DNA of 64,000 nucleotides from Paraburkholderia megapolitana (GCF_007556815.1 NZ_CP041743.1:124001-188000); one strand, 5' to 3'; counted from the first letter of the stretch, positions 8,155 to 17,581 are shown. Numbers and translations are program-made. Notes: generated by a model from the sequence alone, not told the origin.

Positions 8155-9165
8155 ATGAAAGCGCTGAGAGTACTAACCGGCACGCACGCCGGCGCGCAAA
8201 TCCGCTTGACGGTCGGCACCTACCTTCTGAGCGCCGGCGCCGATGCGGACATCTGCATCAGCGACTGGCAGGTCGACACGCTCGCGTTGACGCTCGGTGA
8301 AGACGGGGTCACACGGGTACGGCTCGACGGCGCAGAAGAAGTCCTGATCGCGGATTTCATCGCGGTGCCATATGGCGACGTGGTGTTCTGCGTCGGCCCC
8401 GACGATGCGCACTGGCCGCGCGATCTGGATCTGCTCGCAGGATTGTGGAAAACCGCCGAGCCCGACTTACCGGAAGAAGAAACGGTGGCAGCGGAAGCGG
8501 CAGATGCGCAGCCCGAGACGTTGTCCGCGGCATCGCGTACCAAAGCGCTGCGCACCGCCGGCGTCGCACTGGCCTGCACGGCACTGATTGGCGGCTTGTT
8601 GACGGCCGGCGTGATGATGGCAGGCGCGCAGCCCACCGAAGCCGCGACAGTCCGCTTCGATGCAACCGAACTGTCGAAGCAGATGACCGAAGCGCTGCAT
8701 CGCGCCGGGCTGAAAGAACTGACGGCCGCGCCGCGCGGCACCAACGTCGTCGTGAGCGGCATCGTCACCAATGCGGACGGCAGCGACACGGCGCGCAGGA
8801 TCATGGACACCCTTGCACGTGGCAAGACACTGCGTGAGTACGACGTCGCGCAGCAGGACATCGACAACATCCAGCAGTCGCTCGGCAATGCGGGCGCACG
8901 GGTCGAGTACAAGGGCAACGGTGTGTTTCGCGTAACCGGAAACGTGCAGTCGCTCAAGAAGTTTCAGCAACTGCTCGCCAACGTCAAGCCGGATCTGGAT
9001 GAGAACGTCAAACGGCTCGACGTCGATGTGAAGGAAACGCGCTCACCGGTTCCGGATATCCGGTATGCCGAGGTTGTCTCGGTGGGTAGCGTGCACTACA
9101 TCGAAACACCGGACGGCACCAAGCATCTGCTGGATACCACCAGCAACGGTAAAGAAAGCGAATGA
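8155..9165 (+). CDS. sctD: T3SS inner-membrane ring protein SctD (HrcD)
   Basis: This 336-residue single-pass inner-membrane protein builds the outer of the two inner rings of the basal body. Residues 1-85 form a small FHA-like cytoplasmic domain (start MKALRVLTGTHAGAQIRL). An acidic linker leads to a transmembrane helix at about residues 134-156. The periplasmic part (160-320) carries at least two ring-building BON-like modules with GTNVVVSGIVTNADG and NGVFRVTGNVQSL. It starts 45 bases after hpaA, and its stop overlaps a possible upstream start of the next gene. Confidence 0.9.
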   Translation: MKALRVLTGTHAGAQIRLTVGTYLLSAGADADICISDWQVDTLALTLGEDGVTRVRLDGAEEVLIADFIAVPYGDVVFCVGPDDAHWPRDLDLLAGLWKTAEPDLPEEETVAAEAADAQPETLSAASRTKALRTAGVALACTALIGGLLTAGVMMAGAQPTEAATVRFDATELSKQMTEALHRAGLKELTAAPRGTNVVVSGIVTNADGSDTARRIMDTLARGKTLREYDVAQQDIDNIQQSLGNAGARVEYKGNGVFRVTGNVQSLKKFQQLLANVKPDLDENVKRLDVDVKETRSPVPDIRYAEVVSVGSVHYIETPDGTKHLLDTTSNGKESE

Positions 9166-9182
9166 ACTCAAAAGGAACCGAC

Positions 9183-9443
9183 ATGTACGACGCATTGCTC
9201 CCTGTTGCGCAAGACCTCAATACCCTCGATGCGACGCTCAACGCGCCGGATAGTCAGCAGCGCGTCGCACGGATTGTCGGGGCGTTCGAAGAGACGGCCC
9301 GACGGATCAGTTCGGCGACGCAGGCCGCGAAAAGCGACCACGAGCGGCTCGAGCTGCAAAAGCTGTACCGCGGCATGATCGCGGCGCAGCGCATCGTCCT
9401 CACGCTTCACGAACGTCACAACGAGCGCGGCGTGATGGTGTGA
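9183..9443 (+). CDS. hrpD6: HrpD6-like small T3SS protein
   Basis: This 86-residue hydrophilic, mostly helical protein ends in KLYRGMIAAQRIVLTLHER. The gene between hrcD and hrpE in Xanthomonas is hrpD6, and size and position match. I choose ATG 9183 (MYDALLPVAQDL) because AAAAGGA lies six to seven bases upstream. An in-frame ATG at 9162 overlaps the sctD stop and is the alternative. HrpD6 is needed for secretion and pathogenicity in Xanthomonas, but its molecular role is not well defined. The assignment is by synteny plus general resemblance. Confidence 0.7.
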   Translation: MYDALLPVAQDLNTLDATLNAPDSQQRVARIVGAFEETARRISSATQAAKSDHERLELQKLYRGMIAAQRIVLTLHERHNERGVMV

Positions 9444-9449
9444 GGTTCG

Positions 9450-9487
9450 CGGAGCGCCGGATCATCAGGTCCGGCTGTCGCGCTCCG
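9450..9487 (+). other. Stem-loop between hrpD6 and the pilin gene
   Basis: CGGAGCG (9450-9456) pairs with CGCTCCG (9481-9487), and an inner CCGG/CCGG pair extends the stem. No T-run follows, so it is a poor intrinsic terminator. It could attenuate read-through or protect the 5' end of the pilin message, which must be made in excess over the upstream genes. Confidence 0.45.
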
Positions 9488-9566
9488 GGTTTGTTGCAGT
9501 GGCAGTCGTGACCTTCAACCTTGGCAGCGGTTTTGGTTAACTTCATCTTTAATCTGGAGAATCATC

Positions 9567-9776
9567 ATGAGCAGCGGGATCCAGTCATCCGGTGTAAATC
9601 AGGCAACGCAGGGCAACCAGGACTCGGTGGCCGAGATGCAGAACATGGCCAACCAGAACAACGCAATGACGATGGCGAGCATGCAGATCAACATGCAACA
9701 GCAGATGACGAGCGCGATCGCTTCGGTGGGCAACAACGGCGCAAAAAACGTCGCCGATGCCGCGAAGGGGCAGTAA
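9567..9776 (+). CDS. hrpE: Hrp pilus subunit, HrpE/HrpY-like
   Basis: This 69-residue protein is rich in Gln, Asn, Met, Ala and Ser with no Cys, Pro, Tyr or Trp. It has a predicted amphipathic helix (EMQNMANQNNAMTMASMQI). Size, composition and position between hrpD6 and hpaB match the extracellular Hrp pilin (HrpE in Xanthomonas, HrpY in Ralstonia), which takes the place of the SctF needle in plant-type systems. TGGAGA lies seven bases before the ATG. A 123-bp spacer with a hairpin precedes it, unlike the tight spacing elsewhere in the operon, consistent with separate control of message level. Confidence 0.8.
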   Translation: MSSGIQSSGVNQATQGNQDSVAEMQNMANQNNAMTMASMQINMQQQMTSAIASVGNNGAKNVADAAKGQ

Positions 9777-9888
9777 GCGCAAGAAGTTTGCGACGCGGTA
9801 CCTGGGGGTTGCGGGACTGGAAAGCGTTGGGCGGTATCCGGTTCCGTAGCCTTTTTTCTTTTGTCTTTCAGTCACAGCAACTGCATTC

Positions 9889-10344
9889 ATGAGCCGGGAA
9901 CGATACGAGGAACTGGTCCGCGACATCTGCCAGGTGGTAGACCTGCCGGATGCGGACTACGTACTCGAAACGAAGACGATCGAGATCGAAGGCTTCGAAG
10001 TCCGGCTCGAGAATTACGAAAACGACCCGGGCTCGCTGTACGTGAATTTTCACTACGGCGCGATTTCGCCTGGGCGGACGCTGGTCGTGTTCAGGTTGAT
10101 GCTCGAAGCCAACCTGCTGATCTATGCGCAGGATCAGGCGCAGTTATGTCTCGATGCCGATACGGGCAGCATCGTGCTGCTCGTGCATGTGCCGCTTACC
10201 GATGACCTTACCGGCGAGTACCTCGCCGAACTGTTTGCGCACTATGCCGAGCATGGGCGGTACTGGCAGACCAATATCATCGAGTCCTCGGACGAGATGT
10301 TCGAGGGGATCGTTTCGGGGAATTATTTGTGGTTGCGGGCTTGA
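9889..10344 (+). CDS. hpaB: T3SS general chaperone HpaB (CesT family)
   Basis: This 151-residue acidic protein has the alpha-beta-beta-beta-alpha pattern of class I T3SS chaperones (SRERYEELVRDICQVVD, LYVNFHYGAI, VVFRLMLEANLLI). HpaB in Xanthomonas and Ralstonia binds many effectors and controls export order together with HpaA, the gene three places upstream. It is the last gene of the rightward operon and converges with pilV after 18 bases. I found no clear terminator between them. No ribosome-binding site stands out before the ATG. Confidence 0.9.
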   Translation: MSRERYEELVRDICQVVDLPDADYVLETKTIEIEGFEVRLENYENDPGSLYVNFHYGAISPGRTLVVFRLMLEANLLIYAQDQAQLCLDADTGSIVLLVHVPLTDDLTGEYLAELFAHYAEHGRYWQTNIIESSDEMFEGIVSGNYLWLRA

Positions 10345-10362
10345 GGTAGATCGTACTCATGC

Positions 10363-12027
10363 TCAATACACCGGGCTGATACTCCATCCGCTCATCAGCG
10401 GCGTATTGATGATGATCGTCGTACCCGATCCAGCGGGGCAATAGTTCGAGTACCATGCTGCCCCGCCCGTGCCGTCGCCCGTGAATACGCCCCAGTTCGT
10501 CATGATTCTGACCGAGTATGTACCGGGCTGAAGCACCTTGTTCAACGTCACGGTGACGCCCGCGGACCCGTCAAGGATATTGGGCGACTGCATTTCCGAA
10601 TGCGAATACGACGTAGTGTGGCCGGTATCCATGATGTCGAGATATTGCGTCAACTGCGCCAGCCAGTTCGTATGGTCACACTGCGCGTGATTCATGTGCG
10701 CGTACGAAGTCACGTTGATCGTGCCGGTGCGCACAAGCGTCACATCGCGATAGACAAAGTTATTCTTTGTCAGCGACACCGTGTCCCATTGGTTCTGGGT
10801 GGCATCGGGTGCAGCACAACCCGTGTAATCTACCGCCGCATTGTTCTGCGACGGATAGATGATCTGGCAACCGTTATCCGCCGTGCCGGAAGTCATGGAG
10901 GCTGTGCTGGTCCAGACATATGCCCCGCTAACCTGTTGGCATGAGAGCACCTCGCCGTCTGACTTAACGCCGAGTTGCACGGGGTTTGTTACATCCGGTT
11001 GAGCTTTACCGTCAAGACTTAACCCACATGGCTGTCCCTCTGTAACGAACGTCGGAAAATTGACCGCACCATTGTTGTCGACTGCGGATGGCACCCACTT
11101 GGTCCCTGTCCACGTGTAAGGCAACTGGGTGTCCATCGTTACTCGAGTCTCGCCAGGTACCTGGCCCGCCATGCCGGCTAAAGTCGCGACGTCCGGGACG
11201 GCTTCGCGCCAGGGCATTGGTGTCCACAGTCCACCGATGCATGACAGCAAGTGATTGCTCGTATCCGCGGCGAAGAAGGTCGCCGTCGTGATCGCAGGAT
11301 TAGTGCAGGCATCCCCAGCCTTTGCGTAGGTCAAACCAATCGGCACATTCATCACATTCAGATCGGGGCGTCCTGGTACAGCGTTGCGATACAGGAAGTC
11401 AGTCGATTGATTGCCCGGCCCCATCATGAACAGCTGATTGGCAAGGTGCCCCGCCGTAAGCGTGCAGGGCGCCTTGTCCCACGAACTGGCCGGCGCATTC
11501 CAGCCACCATAAGCACCCACGGCAGCGACTGGCGTTTTGGTATCGATCAACCCACCGCCAACGCCTGCGTTCGCAGCAATATAACCAAGTTCGGCGACAG
11601 GAATCGCGGTGCCGCCCGTGCTGACGAGTAACGCGTCGATCTGCCCGCTGGCCGGCTGCTGAAATAGCAGGCAGACGGATTGCTGGAAGGCGTTAGTCGT
11701 GGTGCCGTAACTTGCGGGGATGTACTTGTTAGCGACCATATCGGTGACTGTCCACGCGGTGGTGGCTCCGCCGACCGGAACGGCCGTCAGCAGCGTCGCG
11801 TAGTTCAGCTTGATCGCATCATTCACAGCAGTAGCAATCTGCCGCTGATATTGCGCAACCTCCTGGTCGCGCGTGTCGTTCAGCGACGTGTTGATCATCA
11901 TGCTCACACCGACAATCATCAGCGCGCCGATAAACAACGCCGCCAGCGCTTCGACCAAGGTCACGCCGCGCTGGCGGCCAGGTAGACGCCTGATCTGGCG
12001 ACGCTTCAGAATACTTGTGCGATCCAT
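10363..12027 (-). CDS. pilV: Type IVb minor pilin/adhesin PilV
   Basis: This 554-residue protein has a prepilin leader of about 21 residues ending RRLPGRQRG, cut before VTLVEALAAL, followed by a hydrophobic helix. The rest is a long secreted domain rich in Thr, Ala, Gly and Asn with scattered Cys pairs. R64-type PilV is the tip adhesin whose C-terminus decides the recipient in mating. Here the C-terminus is a single fixed sequence: I see no shufflon repeats or recombinase. The start overlaps pilM by 22 bases, as in other thin-pilus loci. It would need a prepilin peptidase, which is not in the window. Confidence 0.85.
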   Translation of the reverse strand: MDRTSILKRRQIRRLPGRQRGVTLVEALAALFIGALMIVGVSMMINTSLNDTRDQEVAQYQRQIATAVNDAIKLNYATLLTAVPVGGATTAWTVTDMVANKYIPASYGTTTNAFQQSVCLLFQQPASGQIDALLVSTGGTAIPVAELGYIAANAGVGGGLIDTKTPVAAVGAYGGWNAPASSWDKAPCTLTAGHLANQLFMMGPGNQSTDFLYRNAVPGRPDLNVMNVPIGLTYAKAGDACTNPAITTATFFAADTSNHLLSCIGGLWTPMPWREAVPDVATLAGMAGQVPGETRVTMDTQLPYTWTGTKWVPSAVDNNGAVNFPTFVTEGQPCGLSLDGKAQPDVTNPVQLGVKSDGEVLSCQQVSGAYVWTSTASMTSGTADNGCQIIYPSQNNAAVDYTGCAAPDATQNQWDTVSLTKNNFVYRDVTLVRTGTINVTSYAHMNHAQCDHTNWLAQLTQYLDIMDTGHTTSYSHSEMQSPNILDGSAGVTVTLNKVLQPGTYSVRIMTNWGVFTGDGTGGAAWYSNYCPAGSGTTIIINTPLMSGWSISPVY

Positions 12028-12476
12028 ACTGGCGTTCCGTCAGTGAGAGGAGGCATGCCGGTCGGCAACATGACGTTGCCGCCGGTATTCTGCGGATTGA
12101 CGATCTGTTTATCTAGAACAGATCCGGCTTCCACGGAATATCCAGCCTGCTGAAGCAACGCACCCAGAAAACCGGCGGGCAACGGTGGTCCACCCGCTGC
12201 CGGATAGACAACGACGATTCCGTTGTTGACGTAGTTTTGCCAGCGCGTCGATGTGTAGTTCCAGTTACCGGTGTGAGCAAAGGCGCTCTGAGGTACCGCG
12301 CCGGCTGCCGTGTGGTGGTTGTACACGTAGTTGTCGAGCTGCTCGCGGTAAGACGCCATGTCGCCTGCCAGCGCAGCCGGCATATCGGGCGGCACCGCAT
12401 TCACATTGGAATTCGGCAATAGCGCATAGAAGGAAATCAGCGCCGCAGCGACAACGGCGATCCAGAGTGCCCACAT
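12006..12476 (-). CDS. pilM: Type IVb pilus protein PilM
   Basis: This 156-residue protein has one N-terminal transmembrane helix (MWALWIAVVAAALISFYAL) and a periplasmic domain that includes HTGNWNYTSTRWQNYV. This fits the PilM family of R64-like thin-pilus systems, which differs from the actin-like PilM of type IVa pili. An AGGAG site lies nine bases before the ATG. It is 43 bases downstream of the second sctC-like gene and overlaps pilV, so these appear to be one transcript. Confidence 0.8.
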   Translation of the reverse strand: MWALWIAVVAAALISFYALLPNSNVNAVPPDMPAALAGDMASYREQLDNYVYNHHTAAGAVPQSAFAHTGNWNYTSTRWQNYVNNGIVVVYPAAGGPPLPAGFLGALLQQAGYSVEAGSVLDKQIVNPQNTGGNVMLPTGMPPLTDGTPVWIAQVF

Positions 12477-12519
12477 ACTGCATGCTCCTCAAGCTTGTGA
12501 TATCCCGATACGACGTGTG

Positions 12520-13890
12520 TCAGGCCGCGATGTGTGGAATCAACAGTACGAGACGCTGCGGCGCGTTCGGATCAGCTTGACCCGGCGACGGCGCGGCAAT
12601 CACCAGGCACTCTCCCGGCGCGAGATTCGCGGCCACGATCTGTTCGTGTGCGGGCGTATCTCCTGCCTTCGTACTCGAGAGACCAAGATCGACACGCAAC
12701 GCAACACGTTGAAACGCCGCTTCAGCATCGAGTGTCGGCTTGACCGATAGCCAGAGATTGTCCGCACCATCGGGCACGTCCCCTTCGCGTAGCGCGAGCC
12801 GTGCTTCGTGCCGATCGATCACAGCGGGCGTTCCGTCGAGCGTGAGCATCGTGCGCGACACTTCTGTATGCGCACGCTGTGCCTGTTCAAGTGCGTGTAG
12901 CTGTACGACGAGATCGTGTCCGCCATCGGCGGCGGTTGCGAAGCCTAGCGTGTCACTGCTGCCTGCGCCGGCATCGCCGCTCGTTGCAGCAAGCGGCAAC
13001 GTAGTGCCAAGCTCGGCCAGCGCATCGCGATTGACATCGACCACCCATGCTTCAACCGACACCAGTTTCGGCCGTGTGTCGAGATCGGCAACCAGCACCG
13101 CATCGCCGTCGATCCGTTCCGGCTTGTCGCGGATCAGCACAGAGTTAGTCGAAGCATCCGCTTCGACGATCGGTAACGCTGCGGCGAACTCAACCGGCTG
13201 CACCGCATTCTGATTCGCATCCGTGCCGAGTCGGCCATGCATGAAGCGTTGCTGCAATAACGTCGCCACGCCCTGCACGATGACATCGTGCCCACCGATC
13301 GAGCGAACCTGATCCGCAGCAAGCGCCGACTGGAGACGTACTACCTTCACTGTTGTTCGGGTGCGGGCTTGCGCGTCGAGTTCAAGACGCCCCGCTGCGC
13401 TGCTCAACTGCGCGATATAAGCAGCGGGTCCTTTGACGACTACCGTGTGATGTACCGGATCGAATTGCAACGGAAATCGCGCATCGGTCACACCCGACTT
13501 CGCGAGCCCCGCGGCCAATGCATCTGGCGTCAGGTAGTTCAAGCGAATCGCGAGCGTCTGTTCGTCGCTAATAGGCGAGATCTGGATCGCCGTGCCGTCG
13601 TAATACCAGTCCAGATCGAATCGCGCGCAAATGGTGTCGAGAAACTGCCGCGGCGGCATGACGAAGTGCCCGTGCACGGTGCCCTGAATGTTGCCGCTCA
13701 TACGAATCGGCACATTCTGTCCGGTAGAGAACGCATTCAACGTATCGACAAGACTGCTGCCATTGGTGTCGTACACGAAGCGATTGCCTTGCCAGTTGAC
13801 GCCAGGCGCACCCAGCACGCCAACGCTGCCCATCGCGACAGCGAGTACGCCAGCCAGCATCGAACAACGCAGGAGAATTCGGATCGACAT
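12520..13890 (-). CDS. SctC-like secretin-family protein, degenerate
   Basis: This 456-residue protein has a signal peptide (about residues 1-27) and SctC-type N domains. SLVDTLNAFS, FVMPPRQFLDTICARFDLDW and YYDGTAIQI align by eye with the N0/N1 region of the sctC product at 15795-17581, and VEADASTNSVLIRD and LDTRPKLVSVEAWVVDVN align with its N3 and early secretin region. The C-terminal part is shortened and lacks a convincing secretin pore signature, ending GECLVIAAPS...LVLLIPHIAA. It starts three bases after the response-regulator stop. It may be a pore partner, a decoy ring component, or a duplicate losing function. I know of no described role for such a paralogue. Confidence 0.65.
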   Translation of the reverse strand: MSIRILLRCSMLAGVLAVAMGSVGVLGAPGVNWQGNRFVYDTNGSSLVDTLNAFSTGQNVPIRMSGNIQGTVHGHFVMPPRQFLDTICARFDLDWYYDGTAIQISPISDEQTLAIRLNYLTPDALAAGLAKSGVTDARFPLQFDPVHHTVVVKGPAAYIAQLSSAAGRLELDAQARTRTTVKVVRLQSALAADQVRSIGGHDVIVQGVATLLQQRFMHGRLGTDANQNAVQPVEFAAALPIVEADASTNSVLIRDKPERIDGDAVLVADLDTRPKLVSVEAWVVDVNRDALAELGTTLPLAATSGDAGAGSSDTLGFATAADGGHDLVVQLHALEQAQRAHTEVSRTMLTLDGTPAVIDRHEARLALREGDVPDGADNLWLSVKPTLDAEAAFQRVALRVDLGLSSTKAGDTPAHEQIVAANLAPGECLVIAAPSPGQADPNAPQRLVLLIPHIAA

Positions 13891-13893
13891 GAG

Positions 13894-14652
13894 TTATTTC
13901 CGTGCAGCAAGCGAGTCGGGTGGAGCATCCGTGGGGCTGCTATCGGGCCGCAGCGTGAGCCGGTAGCCGGTCGCGTACACCGACTGCACCGTCCAGTCGA
14001 CACCGGCCGACTTCAAGTTATTCCGCACCCGGCTCACATACATATCGACCGAACGGCTCTGCACCGCCGCATCCCAACCCCATACAACGCTCATCAAATC
14101 CTGCCGTAGCACCACCGCACCGAGATGCGACGCGAGATGCCAGAGAATGTCGAACTCCTTGGTGCCAAGACGATGCGCCTCGCCGCCCGGCGTCACGAGC
14201 GAACGCGCCTGCTGGTCGAGCACGCTGTCTTCGATCATCATCTTGCGGCCCTGCACGTTAGACGAACCGAAGCGGCGCAGCAGCGCGCGCACACGCGCCA
14301 GCAACACTTCGCGATCGAACGGCTTGACGAGATAATCGTCCGCACCGGCATCGAGGATCCGCACGATGTCCGACTCCGCGGAATGCACGGTCTGGAACAG
14401 CACCGGCATCGTCGACTGCGAACGGCCACGAATCTTCTGCAACAGCTTGTCGCCCGACACACCCGGAATATCCCAGTCCAGAATCGCGAGATCGGCCCAG
14501 TTGTCGGTCAGATGCTGCTGCGCTTCGAGACCGTTATGAAACGCATTGACCTGGTAACCCTCGGTTTTCAGCCACGAAAGCATCAACGCGTGATGCGCCG
14601 GATCGTCCTCGACCAGCAGCACGCGCACCGGTCTGCCTGACATTAGTTTCAT
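13894..14652 (-). CDS. OmpR-family response regulator, HrpG-like candidate
   Basis: The receiver domain (residues 8-125) has acidic pair D16-D17, phospho-acceptor D59 in LAILDWDIPG, T88 and K110. The winged-helix DNA-binding domain (about 140-240) has VDMYVSRVRNNLKSAG as recognition region. GAGG lies seven bases before ATG 14652. In Ralstonia and Xanthomonas the OmpR-type regulator HrpG controls the PIP-box activator HrpB/HrpX, so an OmpR protein beside SctC genes is a fair HrpG analogue. It is paired with its own kinase 33 bases upstream, unlike classical HrpG, whose kinase lies elsewhere. Control of the pilus genes downstream is equally possible. Confidence 0.8.
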   Translation of the reverse strand: MKLMSGRPVRVLLVEDDPAHHALMLSWLKTEGYQVNAFHNGLEAQQHLTDNWADLAILDWDIPGVSGDKLLQKIRGRSQSTMPVLFQTVHSAESDIVRILDAGADDYLVKPFDREVLLARVRALLRRFGSSNVQGRKMMIEDSVLDQQARSLVTPGGEAHRLGTKEFDILWHLASHLGAVVLRQDLMSVVWGWDAAVQSRSVDMYVSRVRNNLKSAGVDWTVQSVYATGYRLTLRPDSSPTDAPPDSLAARK

Positions 14653-14685
14653 CGTCGAACCTCATTCATGATTGGCATGCACGCG

Positions 14686-15777
14686 TCACTTGCGCGACGC
14701 ATGCAGTGCCCGATCCGCATCGACCAGCGACGATCCGCCCGACGAGCGTACCGAATTCGAATTCAGACAAGGCAGTTGCAGCACGAACGTCGTGCCGCCC
14801 TCCTCGTTCAGTTCCGCGTACAGCGTGCCGGCATGCAACTCGACGATCTGCACAGCAAGCTTCAGGCCGAGACCGAAGCCCGTTGCGCTCTTCTTGCCGA
14901 CCGCTTCGAAAGTGGTCAACCGCCCGCCTGCTTCACGCAGACCCGGCAGGCCGCCCGCGCGGTCCGTAACCGTCACTTCGACAAGGCGTTCCCGATAGCG
15001 CAGCGAAACCGTAACCGCATCGCCGCGCTGCGATGCGCGCACCGCGTTGTCGATCACGTTCTGGATCGCGCGCGCGACGAAGTTGCGCATGCCGTTCACC
15101 CATGCCGGCGACCCGTTCGGCAACCACAACTGCAGCGGCACGCCGTAGTACGTCGCGGTGACTTCGAGTTGCGAAATGATCTGCCGTACCGTGGTCCGCA
15201 GATCGAAACGCTTGAAGTCGCGAGCATGCAGATGCTCGGTCACCGAACTAAAAATGTACTGCTCGCCCAGCGCCAATACGTACTGCGCGAGTTGCGTGAT
15301 CTGCTGCATGCCGCCGCAACGTTCGAACGCTTCGGGGTCGCTCGAATCGAGCTGCGTCAACGCGTTGATCGAATTGAGCGGCGAACGCAGGTCGTGCAAC
15401 AGGAACCGCAGCGACATGGCCCGTTCGTCGATCGAGCGGCTGAACTCCGACACGTCGGTCACCGTGACGACCATGCCGACCGCATCGTTCGCGCTGACAT
15501 TCGCCTGAATCCAGAGCGTGGTGTCTTCGACGTGCAGATCGAAGCCACGCTCGAAGTCTTCGCGGCGCAGCACTTCGGAAGTCGCGAACTGGTCGCCCAG
15601 CATGGTCGCGAAGTCGCCGCCCGCGGGCAACGACATGTTCAGCAGCTTAGCCGCGCGTTCGCTCGCGTCGAGCACCACACCGCTGCTATCGAGCGCGACC
15701 ACGCCGCACGGCATGCCGTCCAGCACGGCGCGCATGCGCCGGGTCTGCTCTGCGGATTGTCGGGTCTCGTCGTCCAC
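14686..15777 (-). CDS. Soluble PAS-domain sensor histidine kinase
   Basis: This 363-residue protein has no transmembrane helix. A PAS domain (about 15-110) precedes a dimerisation domain with the phospho-acceptor H128 in LRFLLHDLRSPLNSI. The ATPase domain has an N box (QNVIDNAVRAS), a G1-like DRAGGLPG and a G2 GFGLGLKLAV. It begins 17 bases after the sctC stop and precedes the response regulator, so secretin, kinase and regulator are co-transcribed. The signal is probably intracellular because the PAS domain is cytoplasmic. Its ligand cannot be read from sequence. Confidence 0.87.
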   Translation of the reverse strand: MDDETRQSAEQTRRMRAVLDGMPCGVVALDSSGVVLDASERAAKLLNMSLPAGGDFATMLGDQFATSEVLRREDFERGFDLHVEDTTLWIQANVSANDAVGMVVTVTDVSEFSRSIDERAMSLRFLLHDLRSPLNSINALTQLDSSDPEAFERCGGMQQITQLAQYVLALGEQYIFSSVTEHLHARDFKRFDLRTTVRQIISQLEVTATYYGVPLQLWLPNGSPAWVNGMRNFVARAIQNVIDNAVRASQRGDAVTVSLRYRERLVEVTVTDRAGGLPGLREAGGRLTTFEAVGKKSATGFGLGLKLAVQIVELHAGTLYAELNEEGGTTFVLQLPCLNSNSVRSSGGSSLVDADRALHASRK

Positions 15778-15794
15778 GCTCGGTGACCTCGTTA

Positions 15795-17581
15795 CTATGG
15801 CGTGATGACACGCGGCGACAACAGGAACAACTGCTCCATGTGCTGCTTGTTCGTGTTATCCGTGCGGAACAATGCGCCGAGCAGCGGAATCTTCGACAGG
15901 AGCGGCACGCCGGATCTGCCGAACGTGTCCTCGTTCTTGTGATAACCGGCGATCAGCAGCGCCTGGCCTTCGTTGATGAACGCCTGCGTCGTGATATTGC
16001 TGGTCTGGATCACGGGCAGCGTCCCCACGTTCACGCCGGTCAGCTCGCCGTCTTCAATCGCGACGTCGAGCTTGATGCGGGTCTGACCGTCTTCCTCGAC
16101 GACCATCGGCAGGACGCGCAGCGATACCCCGTCGAGATGCTGTACAAGTCGCCCGACGTGTAGCCCGACACCTGGACGAAGAATTTCGTCTTGTTGTCCA
16201 TGACCGCTTCGATGTTGTTCAAGGTCACGACCTTCGGGCTCGCGTCGATCTTCGCGAGGTTGGTCTGTTGCAACGCCGAGACGCGTGCCATCAGATAGCG
16301 ACCGGCATCGCCAAGTACCGCGGCCATCGAAAGCCCGGCCGGCGACGCCAGCGCCGTAACGTTGCCCTGCAACGTGGTGTTGCCGAAGCTTTGTGTCAGG
16401 TTGCCGTTGTAGCTGTTCTGCGTATTCGCGCCCGATCCGGTCTGAATGTCGATGTGACTGTTGTGCGCGGTCCAGTCGACGCCGAGTTCGCTCAGCGCGT
16501 TATCGTCGATCTCGATGATGTGCGCTTCGATTTCGATGAGCTGCGGCTTGATGTCGAGGCGCTGGATCAGCGTGTCGTATTGCGCCATGTGGTCGCCGGT
16601 ATCGCGGATCACGACCGAGTTGGTGCGCTGGTCAGCGACGATCACCGGCAATGAACCGTCGCTACCTGGCGAAGCCACCTCTGAGGGCAACGGCGGCGGC
16701 GAGCTGCCGATGACCGCCTGGAGCTGCGGCGACGGTTCGCCGGTCAGCCCCGAGAGCATGCCCTTGCTGGCCCCGCCCGACGGCAGCGGCGGTGGAATGT
16801 ACGGACCGTTGTAGGTCTGGCCGTTCACATCGGTCACCGGTTCATTGCGCGTCACACCCGACGACTGCCCGCTGCTACGGCCCTCGCCACTCTTGCCCTT
16901 GTCTTTGTCCTTGCCCGAGTCGGGATGGTAAAGATTGTTGAGCACGGTCGCCACGCCCTCAAGCTTCACCTTGTCGCCTTCGATCATCACGGTGCGATCC
17001 TGTGCCCAGCCGTGATACAGCGGGAACACGCGCACCATCGTGCCGCTGCGACGCGACGCATTGGCGTCGACTCGCGCGGCGATCTGCGTGACGAGCTGCA
17101 CATAGCGCGGCGGCCCGCTGACGATCGCCGTACCCTGAGTGGAGTCGTAGTTGATCGGAAAACGGTCGTCGGACACCTGCATCTTGTCGAGCGTCTCGCG
17201 CAACGACTGGGTACTAGCGTTATCGAGCTTGATCAGCGAGCTTTGCAGATCGGATGATGCGACCACATCGAGCACCTGGCCGTCGAAGTACCACGCGAAA
17301 CCGAACGATGCAGCAAGCGTGTCGAGGAACTTGCGCGGCGACAGATGAAATTTGCCGCTCACCGTGCCGGTGACGCCGGGGGCGATATTCGTCGCGATCC
17401 CCTGGCTCGCGCCGAAATCGCGCAGCACATCCTTGATGTCCTTGCCGTCGGCGGCATAATCGACCACCGACGAGCGCAACCGGAGCGGCGCCGCGTGTAC
17501 GGTGGGCGCAATCGTGGCGAGTGCGAGCGCAGCGCACATCGCGGCGGTATTCAGCGTTCTGCTCCACTTCATCATTGCCAT
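15795..17581 (-). pseudogene. sctC: T3SS outer-membrane secretin SctC (HrcC), apparent single-base frameshift
   Basis: The product, restored by one base, is about 595 residues. It has a signal peptide (MKWSRTLNTAAMCAALALAT...), N0-N3 ring domains with FHLSPRKFLDTLAASFGFAW and YFDGQVLDV, a Gly/Ser/Pro-rich loop inside N3, and a complete secretin domain ending FINEGQALLIAGYHKNED, VPLLSKIPLLGALFR and FLLSPRVITP. The first frame runs to a stop at 16040 and the last 104 codons are in another frame. The shift lies at the CCCC run 16127-16130. Adding one C gives YSISTGVSLRVLPMVVEEDG, the expected secretin sequence. Sequencing error is likely. The start is uncertain: ATG 17581, 17575 or 17572 all fit the signal peptide. 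It is the first gene of the leftward run into pilV. Confidence 0.85.

Noticed and set aside
10363..12027. Shufflon in pilV
   Set aside because: I looked for repeated short inverted elements and alternative 3' ends beside pilV and found none. No recombinase gene is near.
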